NCBI GenBank assembly: GCA_937863205.1
Contig: CALMGA010000443.1
Span: forward strand, 17,099 to 34,523
Length of the DNA: 17,425 nt
Direction: 5' to 3'
Source: an uncultured Beijerinckiaceae bacterium
Lineage (GTDB): Bacteria > Pseudomonadota > Alphaproteobacteria > Rhizobiales > Beijerinckiaceae
Shown here: in pieces, positions 1-7,688 of the stretch
Layout: each line of letters opens with the position of its first letter
Numbering within the stretch: the stretch's first letter is position 1
The notes under the pieces: generated by a model
Told to the model about the DNA's origin: nothing
Database searches by the model: none
What the model saw: only the letters and a program-made list of their open reading frames with translations
Program-made: the position numbers and the translations under genes

Positions 1-612
1 GCTCTGGCCGGCTGCGGCTTCGTGTTCGCCGCCGCGATACCGGTCGCCGCCGCCTCGGCCGGCGCGGCCGTCCTTGCCGGACCGGGGCGCCGCCTATGGG
101 CCGCCGCCGGCGTGCTCTACGCCGGTACGCTGGTCCTGGCCGTGCTCGGCCTGCGCTTTTCCCCGATGTTCGGCGCCCGCTCGATCTTCTGGCTCTTCGC
201 CACCGTGTGGTCGACGGACGTGTTCGCCTATTTCGGCGGCCGGCTGATCGGCGGTCCCAAGCTGTGGCCCCGCGTGTCGCCCTCCAAGACCTGGTCGGGG
301 ACGCTGACCGGGATCGCCGCCGCCGGATGCCTCGGCACCTTCGTCGCCCTGCGCGACCTGCCAGCCCCCACGATCCTGCTGCCGGTGCTCGCCCTCACCC
401 TGGTTACGGCGGCCGTGTCGCAGGCCGGCGACGCCTTCGAGTCGGCGATCAAGCGCCGCTTCGGCGTCAAGGACTCCAGCCGGCTCATCCCCGGTCACGG
501 CGGCGTCATGGATCGCCTGGATGGCTTCACCGCCGCCGCCGTGTTCGCCTTCGCCTTGGGCGCGGCGCGCGGCATGCCGTCGACGGCCCTCGGTCTTTTC
601 TCGTGGGCCTGA
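1..612 (+). CDS. cdsA: Phosphatidate cytidylyltransferase, 3' part (5' end outside window)
   Basis: CdsA makes CDP-diacylglycerol from phosphatidic acid and CTP at the inner membrane, the entry to all phospholipid head groups. The frame is open from the first base, so the start lies upstream; 203 residues are visible of a usual 270-290. Several hydrophobic segments are visible. Near the C-terminus is the family signature: SAIKRRFGVKDSS followed by IPGHGGVMDRLDG, with the Lys-Arg, Lys-Asp, His-Gly-Gly and Asp-Arg-x-Asp residues expected for metal and CTP binding. It ends 19 bases before dxr and is very likely cotranscribed with it. This is the standard alphaproteobacterial order (normally frr-uppS-cdsA-dxr). 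Nothing is odd apart from the cut by the window edge. Confidence 0.95.
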   Translation, partial: ALAGCGFVFAAAIPVAAASAGAAVLAGPGRRLWAAAGVLYAGTLVLAVLGLRFSPMFGARSIFWLFATVWSTDVFAYFGGRLIGGPKLWPRVSPSKTWSGTLTGIAAAGCLGTFVALRDLPAPTILLPVLALTLVTAAVSQAGDAFESAIKRRFGVKDSSRLIPGHGGVMDRLDGFTAAAVFAFALGAARGMPSTALGLFSWA

Positions 613-631
613 ACGTGCGTAAGGAATGCGC

Positions 632-1867
632 ATGGATCACCTTGCCGCCCCCGCGCCCGACGCGTCGTTGAAGCAGCCGCGCGTCATCACGGTTCTGGGC
701 GCGACGGGGTCGATCGGACGCTCCACCGCCGATCTGCTCGATGCCGCGCCCGATAGCTTCAACGTCGTGGCGGTGGCCGGTGGACGTGATGCGATCGCCC
801 TGGCGCGCACGGCCGTGCGGTTGAAGGCGTCCTTCGCCGCCCTCGCCGATCCCGCCGGCTACGGCGCCCTCAAGGCGGCACTGGCCGGCACTGGCATCGC
901 CGCCGCCGCCGGCGAGGAGGCCGTGGTCGAGGCGGCTCTGCACCCGAGCGACCTCGTGGTCGGCGCCATCGCCGGCACCGCCGGCGTCAAGCCGACCTTT
1001 GCCGCGCTCGACGCCGGCCGCGCCATCGCGCTCGCCAACAAGGAATGCCTGGTCTGCGCGGGCCCCGCCTTCATGCGCCAGGCGGCCCTGCGCGGCACGC
1101 GGCTGCTGCCGGTCGACAGCGAGCACAACGCCATCTTCCAGGCGTTGGGCGAGGCCGACCCCGCCACCGTCGACCGCATGACGCTGACCGCGTCGGGCGG
1201 ACCGTTCCGCACCTGGAGCAAGGAACGGATCGCCGCTGCCACCCCCGATCAGGCGCTGGCCCATCCGAACTGGGCGATGGGTCCGAAGGTGACGGTGGAC
1301 TCCGCCGGCCTGATGAACAAGGGGCTCGAACTGATCGAGGCGCACTACCTTTTCGGCATGGATCCCGAACGCCTCGACGTTCTCGTCCATCCCCAGTCCA
1401 TCGTTCACGGCCTGGTGGCCTTCGCCGACGGTTCGGTGACCGCCGGCCTCGCCGCGCCCGACATGAAGGTGCCGATCGGGCATTGCCTGCATTACCCCGA
1501 GCGCATGCCCACGAGCGCGCGGCGCCTCGACCTCGCGCAGGTCGGCACCTTGACCTTCGAGCGGCCCGACCTCGACCGCTTTCCCTCCCTGCGCGTCGCC
1601 CTCGACGTTCTGCGCGCCGGGCAGGGGCTTCCAACCGTGATGAACGCCGCCAACGAGATCGCCGTGGAAGCCTTCCTGGCCGGGCTGATCGCCTTCCACG
1701 AGATCGCCCGCCTCGTCGAAAGGGCCTGCGAGACGGCCATCGCCGACGGCAGCGCGCGCGAACCGGCCACGGTGGCCGATGCCCTCGCCATTGACCATGT
1801 CGTCAGAGAAAAGTGTCGCGCGGCCCTGACCGGCCTCGACGGAAGCGCGCGTTTAACACCATGCTAA
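632..1867 (+). CDS. dxr: 1-deoxy-D-xylulose 5-phosphate reductoisomerase
   Basis: Dxr (IspC) converts 1-deoxy-xylulose 5-phosphate to methylerythritol 4-phosphate with NADPH, the committed step of the MEP isoprenoid pathway in the cytosol. The product is 411 residues, normal for the family. Visible features are the NADPH-binding GATGSIG at residues 23-29, LANKECLV, the metal ligands Asp162 and Glu164 in PVDSEHNA, TASGGPF, the MNKGLELIEAH segment with the third acidic ligand Glu233, and VMNAANEIAVEAF near the C-terminus. Two in-frame ATGs lie six bases apart (626 and 632). I chose the second because AAGGA at 621-625 is well spaced for it and touches the first. It sits between cdsA and rseP, as in many proteobacteria. 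Confidence 0.96.
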   Translation: MDHLAAPAPDASLKQPRVITVLGATGSIGRSTADLLDAAPDSFNVVAVAGGRDAIALARTAVRLKASFAALADPAGYGALKAALAGTGIAAAAGEEAVVEAALHPSDLVVGAIAGTAGVKPTFAALDAGRAIALANKECLVCAGPAFMRQAALRGTRLLPVDSEHNAIFQALGEADPATVDRMTLTASGGPFRTWSKERIAAATPDQALAHPNWAMGPKVTVDSAGLMNKGLELIEAHYLFGMDPERLDVLVHPQSIVHGLVAFADGSVTAGLAAPDMKVPIGHCLHYPERMPTSARRLDLAQVGTLTFERPDLDRFPSLRVALDVLRAGQGLPTVMNAANEIAVEAFLAGLIAFHEIARLVERACETAIADGSAREPATVADALAIDHVVREKCRAALTGLDGSARLTPC

Positions 1868-1868
1868 C
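1853..1868 (+). promoter_or_regulatory. CtrA-like box overlapping the dxr stop
   Basis: The sequence reads TTAA, seven bases, CTAAC. The alphaproteobacterial cell-cycle regulator CtrA binds TTAA-N7-TTAAC, so this has one mismatch. It covers the dxr stop codon and lies about 93 bases before rseP. A chance match is possible because no downstream promoter elements are clear. Confidence 0.22.
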
Positions 1869-1960
1869 CACCCGGCCGGCGCCACGCGCGACGTTTCCAC
1901 CCGCCCGATCGCGCCCCGCGCGGTCCATCACGCCCACCGCATGCGCCTTTGGAGGCTGAC

Positions 1961-3115
1961 GTGTCGCTGTTCTCGATCTTCATCTACACGGTGCCCTTTC
2001 TCGCCGTTCTCACCCTGATAGTGTTCTTCCACGAGATGGGGCATTTCCTGGTCGGCCGCTGGTGCGGCGTGAAGATCGATGCCTTCTCGCTCGGCTTCGG
2101 CCCCGAACTCGCCCACTACATCGACAAAAGGGGCACGCGCTGGCGCCTCGCCCTGCTGCCGCTCGGCGGCTACGTCAAGTTCCATGGCGATGCCGATGGC
2201 GCGTCCATGACCCATCCCTCGGCGCTGGCGATGGCGCCGGGCGAGCGCGCCGTCACCCTGTTTGGGCAGAGCGTATGGAAGAGGATGGCCGTGGTCGCCG
2301 CCGGCCCGGTGGCCAACTTCATCGTCGCCATCGTGATCTTCACCGGGCTGTTCTACGTCGGCGGTCGCGCCCTCATCACGCCGCAGATCGGCTCGGTGCA
2401 GGCCGGCAGCGCCGCCGCCCTCGCCGGTTTCCAGCCCAAGGACGTGATCACCTCGATCGACGGCGCCGCGCTCGACTCCTTCGAGGACATGCAGCGCATC
2501 GTGCAGTCCGGCGACGGCGCCCCCCTGTCGTTCGGCATCACCCGCGATGGGCAGCCCATGACCCTCGTCGCCCAGCCGCGCCGCCAGGTGATCTCAACCC
2601 TGTTCGGACCGTTGAAGACCAACGTGCTCGGCGTCGGCGCGGACACCAATCCAGCCAACGTGCGCATGGTCCGCTCCGGCCTGTTCCAATCGGTTGGAAT
2701 GGGGATCTCCGAAACCTGGTTCGTGGTGGAAAGCACCGGGCACTACCTGAGGGAGCTGATCGCCGGCCGCGAATCGGCGGACCAGATGTCGGGGCCCTAC
2801 CGGATCGCCCAGGTGACGGGCAAGGTGGCCCAGCTTGGCATCGCGCCGCTGCTCAACCTCGCCGCCATCCTGTCGATCTCCATCGGCCTGCTCAACCTGA
2901 TGCCGATCCCGGTGCTCGACGGCGGCTTCCTGATGTTCTTCGCCTTCGAGGCGGTCCGCGGCAGGGCGCTCAAGGAGAAGACGATGGAGGTCGCGTTCCG
3001 GGTCGGCCTGACCTTCGTGGCGGCGGTGTCTATCTTCGTGTTCATCAACGACGTGTCGCATCCCCTGAACCCGAAGCCGGCCGTTCCCGCCCAGGTCGAT
3101 GGCGGCGCGAAGTGA
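1961..3115 (+). CDS. rseP: RIP metalloprotease, site-2 protease
   Basis: RseP is an inner-membrane zinc protease that cuts transmembrane anti-sigma factors and leftover signal peptides. The product is 384 residues. The first membrane helix carries the zinc motif HEMGH at residues 24-28. It is followed by the family's GFGPEL and PLGGYVKF segments. A single PDZ-like domain lies around residues 130-210 (QAGSAAALAGFQPKDVI). The C-terminal helices hold NLMPIPVLDGG, whose Asp320 is the third zinc ligand. The start is GTG at 1961, placed by GGAGG at 1951-1955; a TTG in the same frame at 1949 would put that ribosome-binding site inside the gene. It lies 93 bases after dxr and 243 before bamA, the usual neighbours. 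Confidence 0.95.
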   Translation: MSLFSIFIYTVPFLAVLTLIVFFHEMGHFLVGRWCGVKIDAFSLGFGPELAHYIDKRGTRWRLALLPLGGYVKFHGDADGASMTHPSALAMAPGERAVTLFGQSVWKRMAVVAAGPVANFIVAIVIFTGLFYVGGRALITPQIGSVQAGSAAALAGFQPKDVITSIDGAALDSFEDMQRIVQSGDGAPLSFGITRDGQPMTLVAQPRRQVISTLFGPLKTNVLGVGADTNPANVRMVRSGLFQSVGMGISETWFVVESTGHYLRELIAGRESADQMSGPYRIAQVTGKVAQLGIAPLLNLAAILSISIGLLNLMPIPVLDGGFLMFFAFEAVRGRALKEKTMEVAFRVGLTFVAAVSIFVFINDVSHPLNPKPAVPAQVDGGAK

Positions 3116-3128
3116 CCCGCGGCGACGG

Positions 3129-3151
3129 TTAACCATCTCTGTTCACGAATC
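3129..3151 (+). promoter_or_regulatory. TTAACCAT half-site with a GANTC site upstream of bamA
   Basis: TTAACCAT at 3129-3136 resembles a CtrA half-site, and GAATC at 3147-3151 is a CcrM (GANTC) methylation site. Both lie just past the rseP stop, in the AT-richer part of the spacer that could hold a bamA promoter. GANTC also occurs every few hundred bases inside genes here, so the evidence is weak. Confidence 0.22.
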
Positions 3152-3188
3152 AATTACCCTAAACCGTGTCTCACCCGCCACGCGGGGT

Positions 3189-3223
3189 TGAAAACGCCGG
3201 TTGCGTCCCGGACGGCGTTTTCA
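3189..3223 (+). terminator. Strong hairpin between rseP and bamA
   Basis: TGAAAACGCCG at 3189-3199 pairs perfectly with CGGCGTTTTCA at 3213-3223 across a 13-base loop. No long T-run follows, so it may be an attenuator or RNA-stabilising stem rather than a full terminator. It lies 73 bases past the rseP stop, inside the probable bamA leader. Confidence 0.45.
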
Positions 3224-3310
3224 GGGATCGCGGGACGAGGTAAAAGCGGTGTGTGAGTGGGGGTGGGTCTTTGGGCCCGCTTGTTTCGATCGGACAAACT
3301 TCCGTCCGGT

Positions 3311-3331
3311 TGCCCGGCGAAGAGCCGGGCA
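3311..3331 (+). promoter_or_regulatory. Second hairpin in the bamA leader
   Basis: TGCCCGGC (3311-3318) pairs perfectly with GCCGGGCA (3324-3331) over a five-base loop, 27 bases before the chosen bamA start. A smaller stem, CGGAC with GTCCG, lies just before it at 3291-3308. The 243-base rseP-bamA space holds these stems and no gene that I can see. Confidence 0.35.
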
Positions 3332-3358
3332 GACAATTTGTGCGGGGCCGGATCAGTA

Positions 3359-5818
3359 ATGCTCGTACCTAAGGGTCACCTCCACCGGATCGCGGCTGCG
3401 GCGACCGTGTTCCTGTCCCTCCTGCTGTTTGTATCCGCCGCCTTCGCGGCCGAAGTATCGGTGCGTGGCAACCGTCGCGTGGACTCCGAGACGATCCGCT
3501 CCTACTTCGCCGGCACCAGCCCCGACGAGGTCGATAAAGGCGTGAAGAACCTCTACGCCACCGGACTGTTCTCGGAGGTCAGCGTCAGCCGCGGCGGCGG
3601 CGGGGTGACCATCACCGTCAGCGAGAACCGGGCGGTCAACCGCGTCGTCTTCGAGGGCGCCAGCAAGATCAAGCCGGAGCAGCTCTCCGCCGACCTCGCG
3701 ACCAAGACGCGGGGATCCTACAACCCCACCCTGGTGAACGCCGACATCGAGCGCATCAAGGACCTGTACCGCCGCTCCGGTCGCGCGGCGGCCAGCGTCA
3801 CGGCGCGCACCGTTGACCTTCCCAACGGCACCGTGGACGTGGTCTTCGTCATTCGCGAAGGCGACAAGACCGGCATCAAGGAGATCGTCTTCCTCGGCAA
3901 CAGGGCCTATTCCGGCGGCAAGCTGCGCGGGCTGATGGACTCGACGGAGATGAACTACCTGTCGTTCTTCAAGTCGTCCGACGTCTACGACCCCGAGCGC
4001 ATCGGCAACGATCTGGAGCTGATCCGGCGCTTCTACTTGAAGAACGGCTACGCCGACTTCCGCGTCGTGGGATCAGACGCCCGCTTCGAGCCGGCGAAGA
4101 GCGGCTACGTCGTCACCATCACCGTCGAGGAAGGTCCGCAGTACAAGGTCGGAAGCGTCAGGGTCGACTCGCACAATGCGGCCCTGCCCGAGGCCAGCCT
4201 GCTTCCTTTCCTGCGCATTCGCGCCGGCGAAACGTACAACGGCGACCTCGTCGAGAAGACGGTCCAGGTGATGACCCGCGAGGTGAACCGCCGCGGCTAC
4301 GCCTTCACGCAGGTCAAGCCGCGCGGCGACCGCGATCCGACCACGCGCACCGTGTCCATCGTCTTCTCCATCGACGAGGGACCGCGCGTCTACATCGAGC
4401 GCATCGTGGTGCGCGGCAACACCCGGACCCGGGACTACGTGATCCGCCGCGAGTTCGAGCTCGGCGAGGGCGACGCCTACAACAAGGTGCTGGTCGACCG
4501 GGCGGAGAAGCGCCTCAACGGCCTCGGCTTCTTCAAGAAGGTCAAGATCACCAACGAGGCCGGCTCCTCGCCCGACCGCGTCATCATCATCGTCACCGTG
4601 GAAGACCAGCCCACCGGCTCGATCTCGGTCTCGGGCGGTTATTCCACCACCGACGGCTTCATCGGCGAGGTCGCGGTCACGGAAACCAACTTCCTCGGCC
4701 GCGGCCAGTACGTGCGCGCCGCCGTGACGGAAGGCCAGCGCACCCGCGGCGTCGAGTTCAACTTCACCGAGCCGTATTTCCTCGGGCGGCGCCTCGCCGC
4801 CGGCTTCGACCTGTTCGCCAAGGAATCCGACGTTTCGCAGTATTCGTACTACAACAACTTCGTCGCCGGCGGCACGGTCCGCTTCGGCGTGCCGGTCACC
4901 GACGAGATCACCTTCTCGCCGCGATACTCCATCTATCGCTCGCAGATCTCCATCCCCGACAGCACCTCCGCACCGTACAACGACTGTACCGCGCCGATCG
5001 CCGGCTTCACGCCTCCCCTCAACGGCGCCGCACCGACCGCGACCGCGAGCTGCCTCAGCAACGGCGAAGCCTCGCTGGCGCTGAAGCAGGCACAGGGCGT
5101 CACCGTCACCTCGCTGTTCGGCTACACCCTGTCCTACAACAGCCTGGACGTCGGCAAGAACCCGACCGAGGGGATCCTCGCCGAGGCCCGCCAGGACATC
5201 GCCGGCGCCGGCGGCACCCAGCGCTTCCTCCGCACCACCGGCGAATTCCGCTACTACCACCCCATCTACGACCAGATCATCGGTCTGTTCCACGTGCAGG
5301 GCGGCGACCTACGAGCCATCGGCGGCAGCCAGCTGCGCATCGTCGATAACTTCAATCTCGGGCCGACCCTGGTTCGCGGCTTCGCCCCCAACGGTATCGG
5401 CCCGCGCGACGTGTCGCCTGGCATCGACTACACCGGCAACCCGCTCGGCGGCACCGACTATTTCGGTGCCTCGGTGGAAGCGCAGTTCCCGCTCTACGGC
5501 GTGCCGCGCGACCTCGGCTTGCGCGGCGCCGTGTTCTTCGACGCCGGCACCTTGTTCGGCTACAAGGGCGCGACAGCCTTCGGTACGGCCGCCAACGGTG
5601 GCGCCGTGACCCAGTACAACGTGGCGCCGACGTTCACGCAGGGCAACACCATCACCGTTGGCGCCGATCATTCCAACCTGATCCGCACCTCGGCCGGTGG
5701 TTCGATCATCTGGCAGTCGCCGCTCGGGCCTTTGCGCTTCGACTTCGCCAAGGCGATCACCAAGAGCGAGTACGACGTGACCCAGTTCTTCCGCTTCTCC
5801 GGCGGCACCACCTTCTGA
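3359..5818 (+). CDS. bamA: Outer membrane protein assembly factor BamA
   Basis: BamA is the essential outer-membrane insertase that folds beta-barrel proteins, including the porins encoded further along this window. The product is 819 residues. A signal peptide covers residues 1-30 or 31 (basic n-region, then a leucine-rich stretch ending SAAFAA). About five POTRA domains follow to around residue 425, then the 16-strand barrel. The lid-loop motif VRGF is at residues 672-675, and the protein ends in the expected aromatic, GGTTF. Cys543 and Cys565 in a proposed surface loop could form a disulfide. I chose the ATG at 3359 because it puts the signal peptide at the N-terminus. An upstream in-frame start near 3257 would bury it behind 34 extra residues. 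The ribosome-binding site is weak. bamA usually sits between rseP and lpxD, as here. Confidence 0.95.
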   Translation: MLVPKGHLHRIAAAATVFLSLLLFVSAAFAAEVSVRGNRRVDSETIRSYFAGTSPDEVDKGVKNLYATGLFSEVSVSRGGGGVTITVSENRAVNRVVFEGASKIKPEQLSADLATKTRGSYNPTLVNADIERIKDLYRRSGRAAASVTARTVDLPNGTVDVVFVIREGDKTGIKEIVFLGNRAYSGGKLRGLMDSTEMNYLSFFKSSDVYDPERIGNDLELIRRFYLKNGYADFRVVGSDARFEPAKSGYVVTITVEEGPQYKVGSVRVDSHNAALPEASLLPFLRIRAGETYNGDLVEKTVQVMTREVNRRGYAFTQVKPRGDRDPTTRTVSIVFSIDEGPRVYIERIVVRGNTRTRDYVIRREFELGEGDAYNKVLVDRAEKRLNGLGFFKKVKITNEAGSSPDRVIIIVTVEDQPTGSISVSGGYSTTDGFIGEVAVTETNFLGRGQYVRAAVTEGQRTRGVEFNFTEPYFLGRRLAAGFDLFAKESDVSQYSYYNNFVAGGTVRFGVPVTDEITFSPRYSIYRSQISIPDSTSAPYNDCTAPIAGFTPPLNGAAPTATASCLSNGEASLALKQAQGVTVTSLFGYTLSYNSLDVGKNPTEGILAEARQDIAGAGGTQRFLRTTGEFRYYHPIYDQIIGLFHVQGGDLRAIGGSQLRIVDNFNLGPTLVRGFAPNGIGPRDVSPGIDYTGNPLGGTDYFGASVEAQFPLYGVPRDLGLRGAVFFDAGTLFGYKGATAFGTAANGGAVTQYNVAPTFTQGNTITVGADHSNLIRTSAGGSIIWQSPLGPLRFDFAKAITKSEYDVTQFFRFSGGTTF

Positions 5819-6057
5819 GGAACCGCCACAGGCCGGCCTCGCCAGGCCTGCCGGCAGTTCGCGAATGGCAGCTGTGATGTCAACTTCTTGCAGCGGATCG
5901 AAACGAGCGCAGCGGTTCGCGGACAAAACCGATGCGAACCAAAAGGTCGGGGCATCGAACCGGATCCAGCATAGGGTTGGGTACCCTCGTCTCGCTTGAC
6001 AAGGCGTCCTCGTCCGGTGATTGCAGGCGCCGTCGCCCGTTGACCGATCCCTTTGCC
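5819..6057. other. bamA-lpxD spacer
   Basis: This 239-base space is unusually long for two genes that are normally nearly adjacent. It holds a weak GC stem (CAGGCC with GGCCTG, 5829-5850) without a T-run, the dispersed repeat described separately, and CTTGACA ending at 6001. The last resembles a -35 box but has no convincing -10 partner. No coding region is evident. Confidence 0.5.
5890..5954 (-). repeat. Diverged copy of a dispersed intergenic repeat
   Basis: Read on the minus strand, these 65 bases align without gaps to 9800-9864 on the plus strand, with 47 of 65 identical by hand count. The shared core reads GACC...TCCG..AACCGCT.CGC..TTTCG.TCCG. The copy at 9800 looks like the palindromic GGACCGAAAAGTGCGAAGCGG-type repeat that I remember from many Rhizobiales intergenic regions; this one is worn. 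It lies between bamA and lpxD. Confidence 0.6.
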
Positions 6058-6840
6058 ATGAGCAGTCTCGGCTTCTTCCGTGCCGCCGCACCGCTGACGC
6101 TCGCTGCCCTGGCTGCCGAGTGCGGCGCCCATCTCCCGGCCCACGCCGATCCTTCCATGGTCGTGCGTTCGGCCGCTCCGCTCGAACGAGCCGGCCGCGA
6201 CGAAGTGACGGCCTTTCACGAGGGCGTGCACCTCGACGACCTTCGGGCGACCCGCGCCGGCGCCTGCCTTGTGGCACCCCGCCATCTTGACCGCGTGCCC
6301 CCCGGCACCGTTGCCCTGGTGACCGACCACCCGCGCGACGCGTTCCGTCGTCTGGCCGCGATGCTGCACCCGGGAAGCGTCCGGCCGGTCTCGGCGGTGG
6401 AAGGACGCGGCATCGACTCCAGCGCCCGCATCCATCCCGGAGCGCTGCTGGAGCGCGGCGTCAGCGTCGATCCCGGCGCGGTCGTCGGTCCGGGGGCCGA
6501 GGTCGGGGCCGGCACCTTCATCGGCGCCTTCGCCGTGATCGGCGCGGGGGTCCGCATCGGCCGGGATTGCGCCATCGACGCCCACGTCAGCCTCGCCCAC
6601 ACCCTTCTCGGTGACCGCGTCCTCATCGCGGCCGGCGCCAGGATCGGCTGCGGCTCGCGCGACCTGCGGCTCGGCCGCGTCATCATCCAGAACGACGTCG
6701 AGATCGGCGCTAACGCGGTGGTCGAGCGGGGCGGCTTGAGCGATACGGTGATCGGTGAAGGGAGCCGGATCGGGCCGCACGTCGCGGTGGCTTCGGGGAC
6801 GGTCACCGCGCGCGCAAGTCGGCTGCCCGCAGTGTCGTGA
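6058..6840 (+). CDS. lpxD: Degenerate or truncated LpxD-like acyltransferase
   Basis: LpxD adds the second 3-hydroxyacyl chain to UDP-3-O-acyl-glucosamine in lipid A synthesis. This product has 260 residues against about 340-350 for alphaproteobacterial LpxD. The N-terminal uridine-binding-like domain is recognisable (FFRAAAPLTLAALA, ATRAGACLVAP, VPPGTVALVT). Left-handed hexapeptide repeats run from about residue 115. Two parts are missing. The loop normally reading GQDGFGFA is reduced to IGCGSRDLRLGRVIIQ near residue 196. After DTVIGEGSRIG the chain leaves the family pattern and stops, so the usual DNLVQIGHNV block is absent; it holds the catalytic His (His239 in E. coli LpxD). The later coils and C-terminal helices are absent too. 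The start at 6058 matches the family N-terminus; its ribosome-binding site is poor. I infer a non-catalytic remnant or repurposed protein. A decayed pseudogene is also possible. Confidence 0.75.
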   Translation: MSSLGFFRAAAPLTLAALAAECGAHLPAHADPSMVVRSAAPLERAGRDEVTAFHEGVHLDDLRATRAGACLVAPRHLDRVPPGTVALVTDHPRDAFRRLAAMLHPGSVRPVSAVEGRGIDSSARIHPGALLERGVSVDPGAVVGPGAEVGAGTFIGAFAVIGAGVRIGRDCAIDAHVSLAHTLLGDRVLIAAGARIGCGSRDLRLGRVIIQNDVEIGANAVVERGGLSDTVIGEGSRIGPHVAVASGTVTARASRLPAVS

Positions 6841-7081
6841 AGGAGATGCACTGAACCGACCGCGCTTCCGCAAGCCTGCTCGCGCCCCTGGGTTCGAAGG
6901 AGCCCGGATCCGCTCTTCGATCGGAAGCTCTGGGCGAGGCTGGTTGAGCCCGCCGCCCCATCCGTCTGCCGGCTCCCGGCTGTGGACTGGCCGTTCCGTC
7001 GCCGGATGAAATGTTCTACAGCCATGCCAGCAACCGGCCTTCGCCGGCTTCAGGCGACGAGCACGCGATGAGCGACCAGCC
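6841..7081. other. lpxD-fabZ spacer without recognisable coding content
   Basis: In related genomes lpxD and fabZ almost touch. Here 241 bases separate them, close to the length of the missing lpxD end. I looked in all three plus-strand frames for LpxD C-terminal pieces (NLVQIGHNV, GGSPARP-like) and found none. A short stem CCGGC/GCCGG lies near 7034-7047. A five-codon reading frame (7068-7085) ends in an ATGA overlap with the fabZ start. Confidence 0.5.
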
Positions 7082-7558
7082 ATGAGCGATTTGGACGGGG
7101 ATCCCGCGCGGCCCTTCGATATCAAGGAGATCCTGAAGTGTCTGCCGCATCGCTACCCGTTCTTGCTCGTTGATCGCATCATCGAGGCGCGCGACGACGT
7201 GTCGTGCATCGGCATCAAGAACGTCAGCATGAACGAGCCGCAGTTCCAGGGGCATTTCCCCGGACAGCCGGTGATGCCCGGCGTGCTCCTCATCGAGGGC
7301 ATGGCGCAGACGGCGGGGGCCTTCTGCATCCGCGCACGCACCAAGGCCGACGGCGGTCCGCCGCCGCTCGTGTACTTCATGACGATCGACAAGGCGAAGT
7401 TCCGCAAGCCGGTCGTGCCCGGCGATCGCGTCGAGTACCACGTCGAACGCACCAATCAGCGGCGCAACATTTGGTGGTTCAAGGCGCGCGGTCTGGTCGA
7501 CGGCCAGTGCGTGTGCGAGGCCGAGTTCTCCGCGCTGCTGACGGAAGTCGCGATCTGA
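7082..7558 (+). CDS. fabZ: 3-hydroxyacyl-[acyl-carrier-protein] dehydratase FabZ
   Basis: FabZ removes water from 3-hydroxyacyl-ACP in type II fatty acid synthesis in the cytosol. It competes with LpxA and LpxD for the same substrate pool, which explains its usual place among lpx genes. The product is 158 residues, normal length. The hot-dog fold signature is complete: [12 protein letters not shown] at 21-32, [21 protein letters not shown] with catalytic His58 and Glu72, then [17 protein letters not shown]. No clear ribosome-binding site precedes the ATG. The tiny frame ending in ATGA may couple translation, or may be chance. It should be active whatever the state of lpxD. Confidence 0.96.
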   Translation: MSDLDGDPARPFDIKEILKCLPHRYPFLLVDRIIEARDDVSCIGIKNVSMNEPQFQGHFPGQPVMPGVLLIEGMAQTAGAFCIRARTKADGGPPPLVYFMTIDKAKFRKPVVPGDRVEYHVERTNQRRNIWWFKARGLVDGQCVCEAEFSALLTEVAI

Positions 7559-7688
7559 AGCCCTGGACCGAGACGTCCGCGGCGGTTTGCGGAGGAAACA
7601 GCGCGCCGCATCGTCGGCCCGATGCGGCGCGGTAACCGGACCACGGAAGCGGGTTCGAGGTTCAAAGGCCTGTCGCGAAAGGCAGCAC

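Noticed and set aside
527..1798. 423-codon minus-strand open frame
   Set aside because: It is antisense to dxr, which has complete catalytic motifs; the antisense frame has low-complexity composition and no recognisable domain.
3257..3358. Upstream in-frame start for bamA
   Set aside because: It would add 34 residues before the signal peptide and place the leader hairpin inside the coding region; the start at 3359 gives a normal secreted protein.
4073..5293. 406-codon minus-strand open frame
   Set aside because: It is antisense to the bamA POTRA and barrel coding region, with acidic low-complexity sequence and no domain.
7068..7085. Five-codon frame (MSDQP) before fabZ as a leader peptide
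   Set aside because: It has no convincing ribosome-binding site and is too short to support from sequence alone; only its ATGA overlap with fabZ is noted.
5668..7125. 485-codon minus-strand open frame across the lpxD region
   Set aside because: It was examined as a possible real gene replacing lpxD, but the plus strand has clear LpxD homology in frame, and the minus product is Arg/Gly/Ala-rich with no known fold signature.
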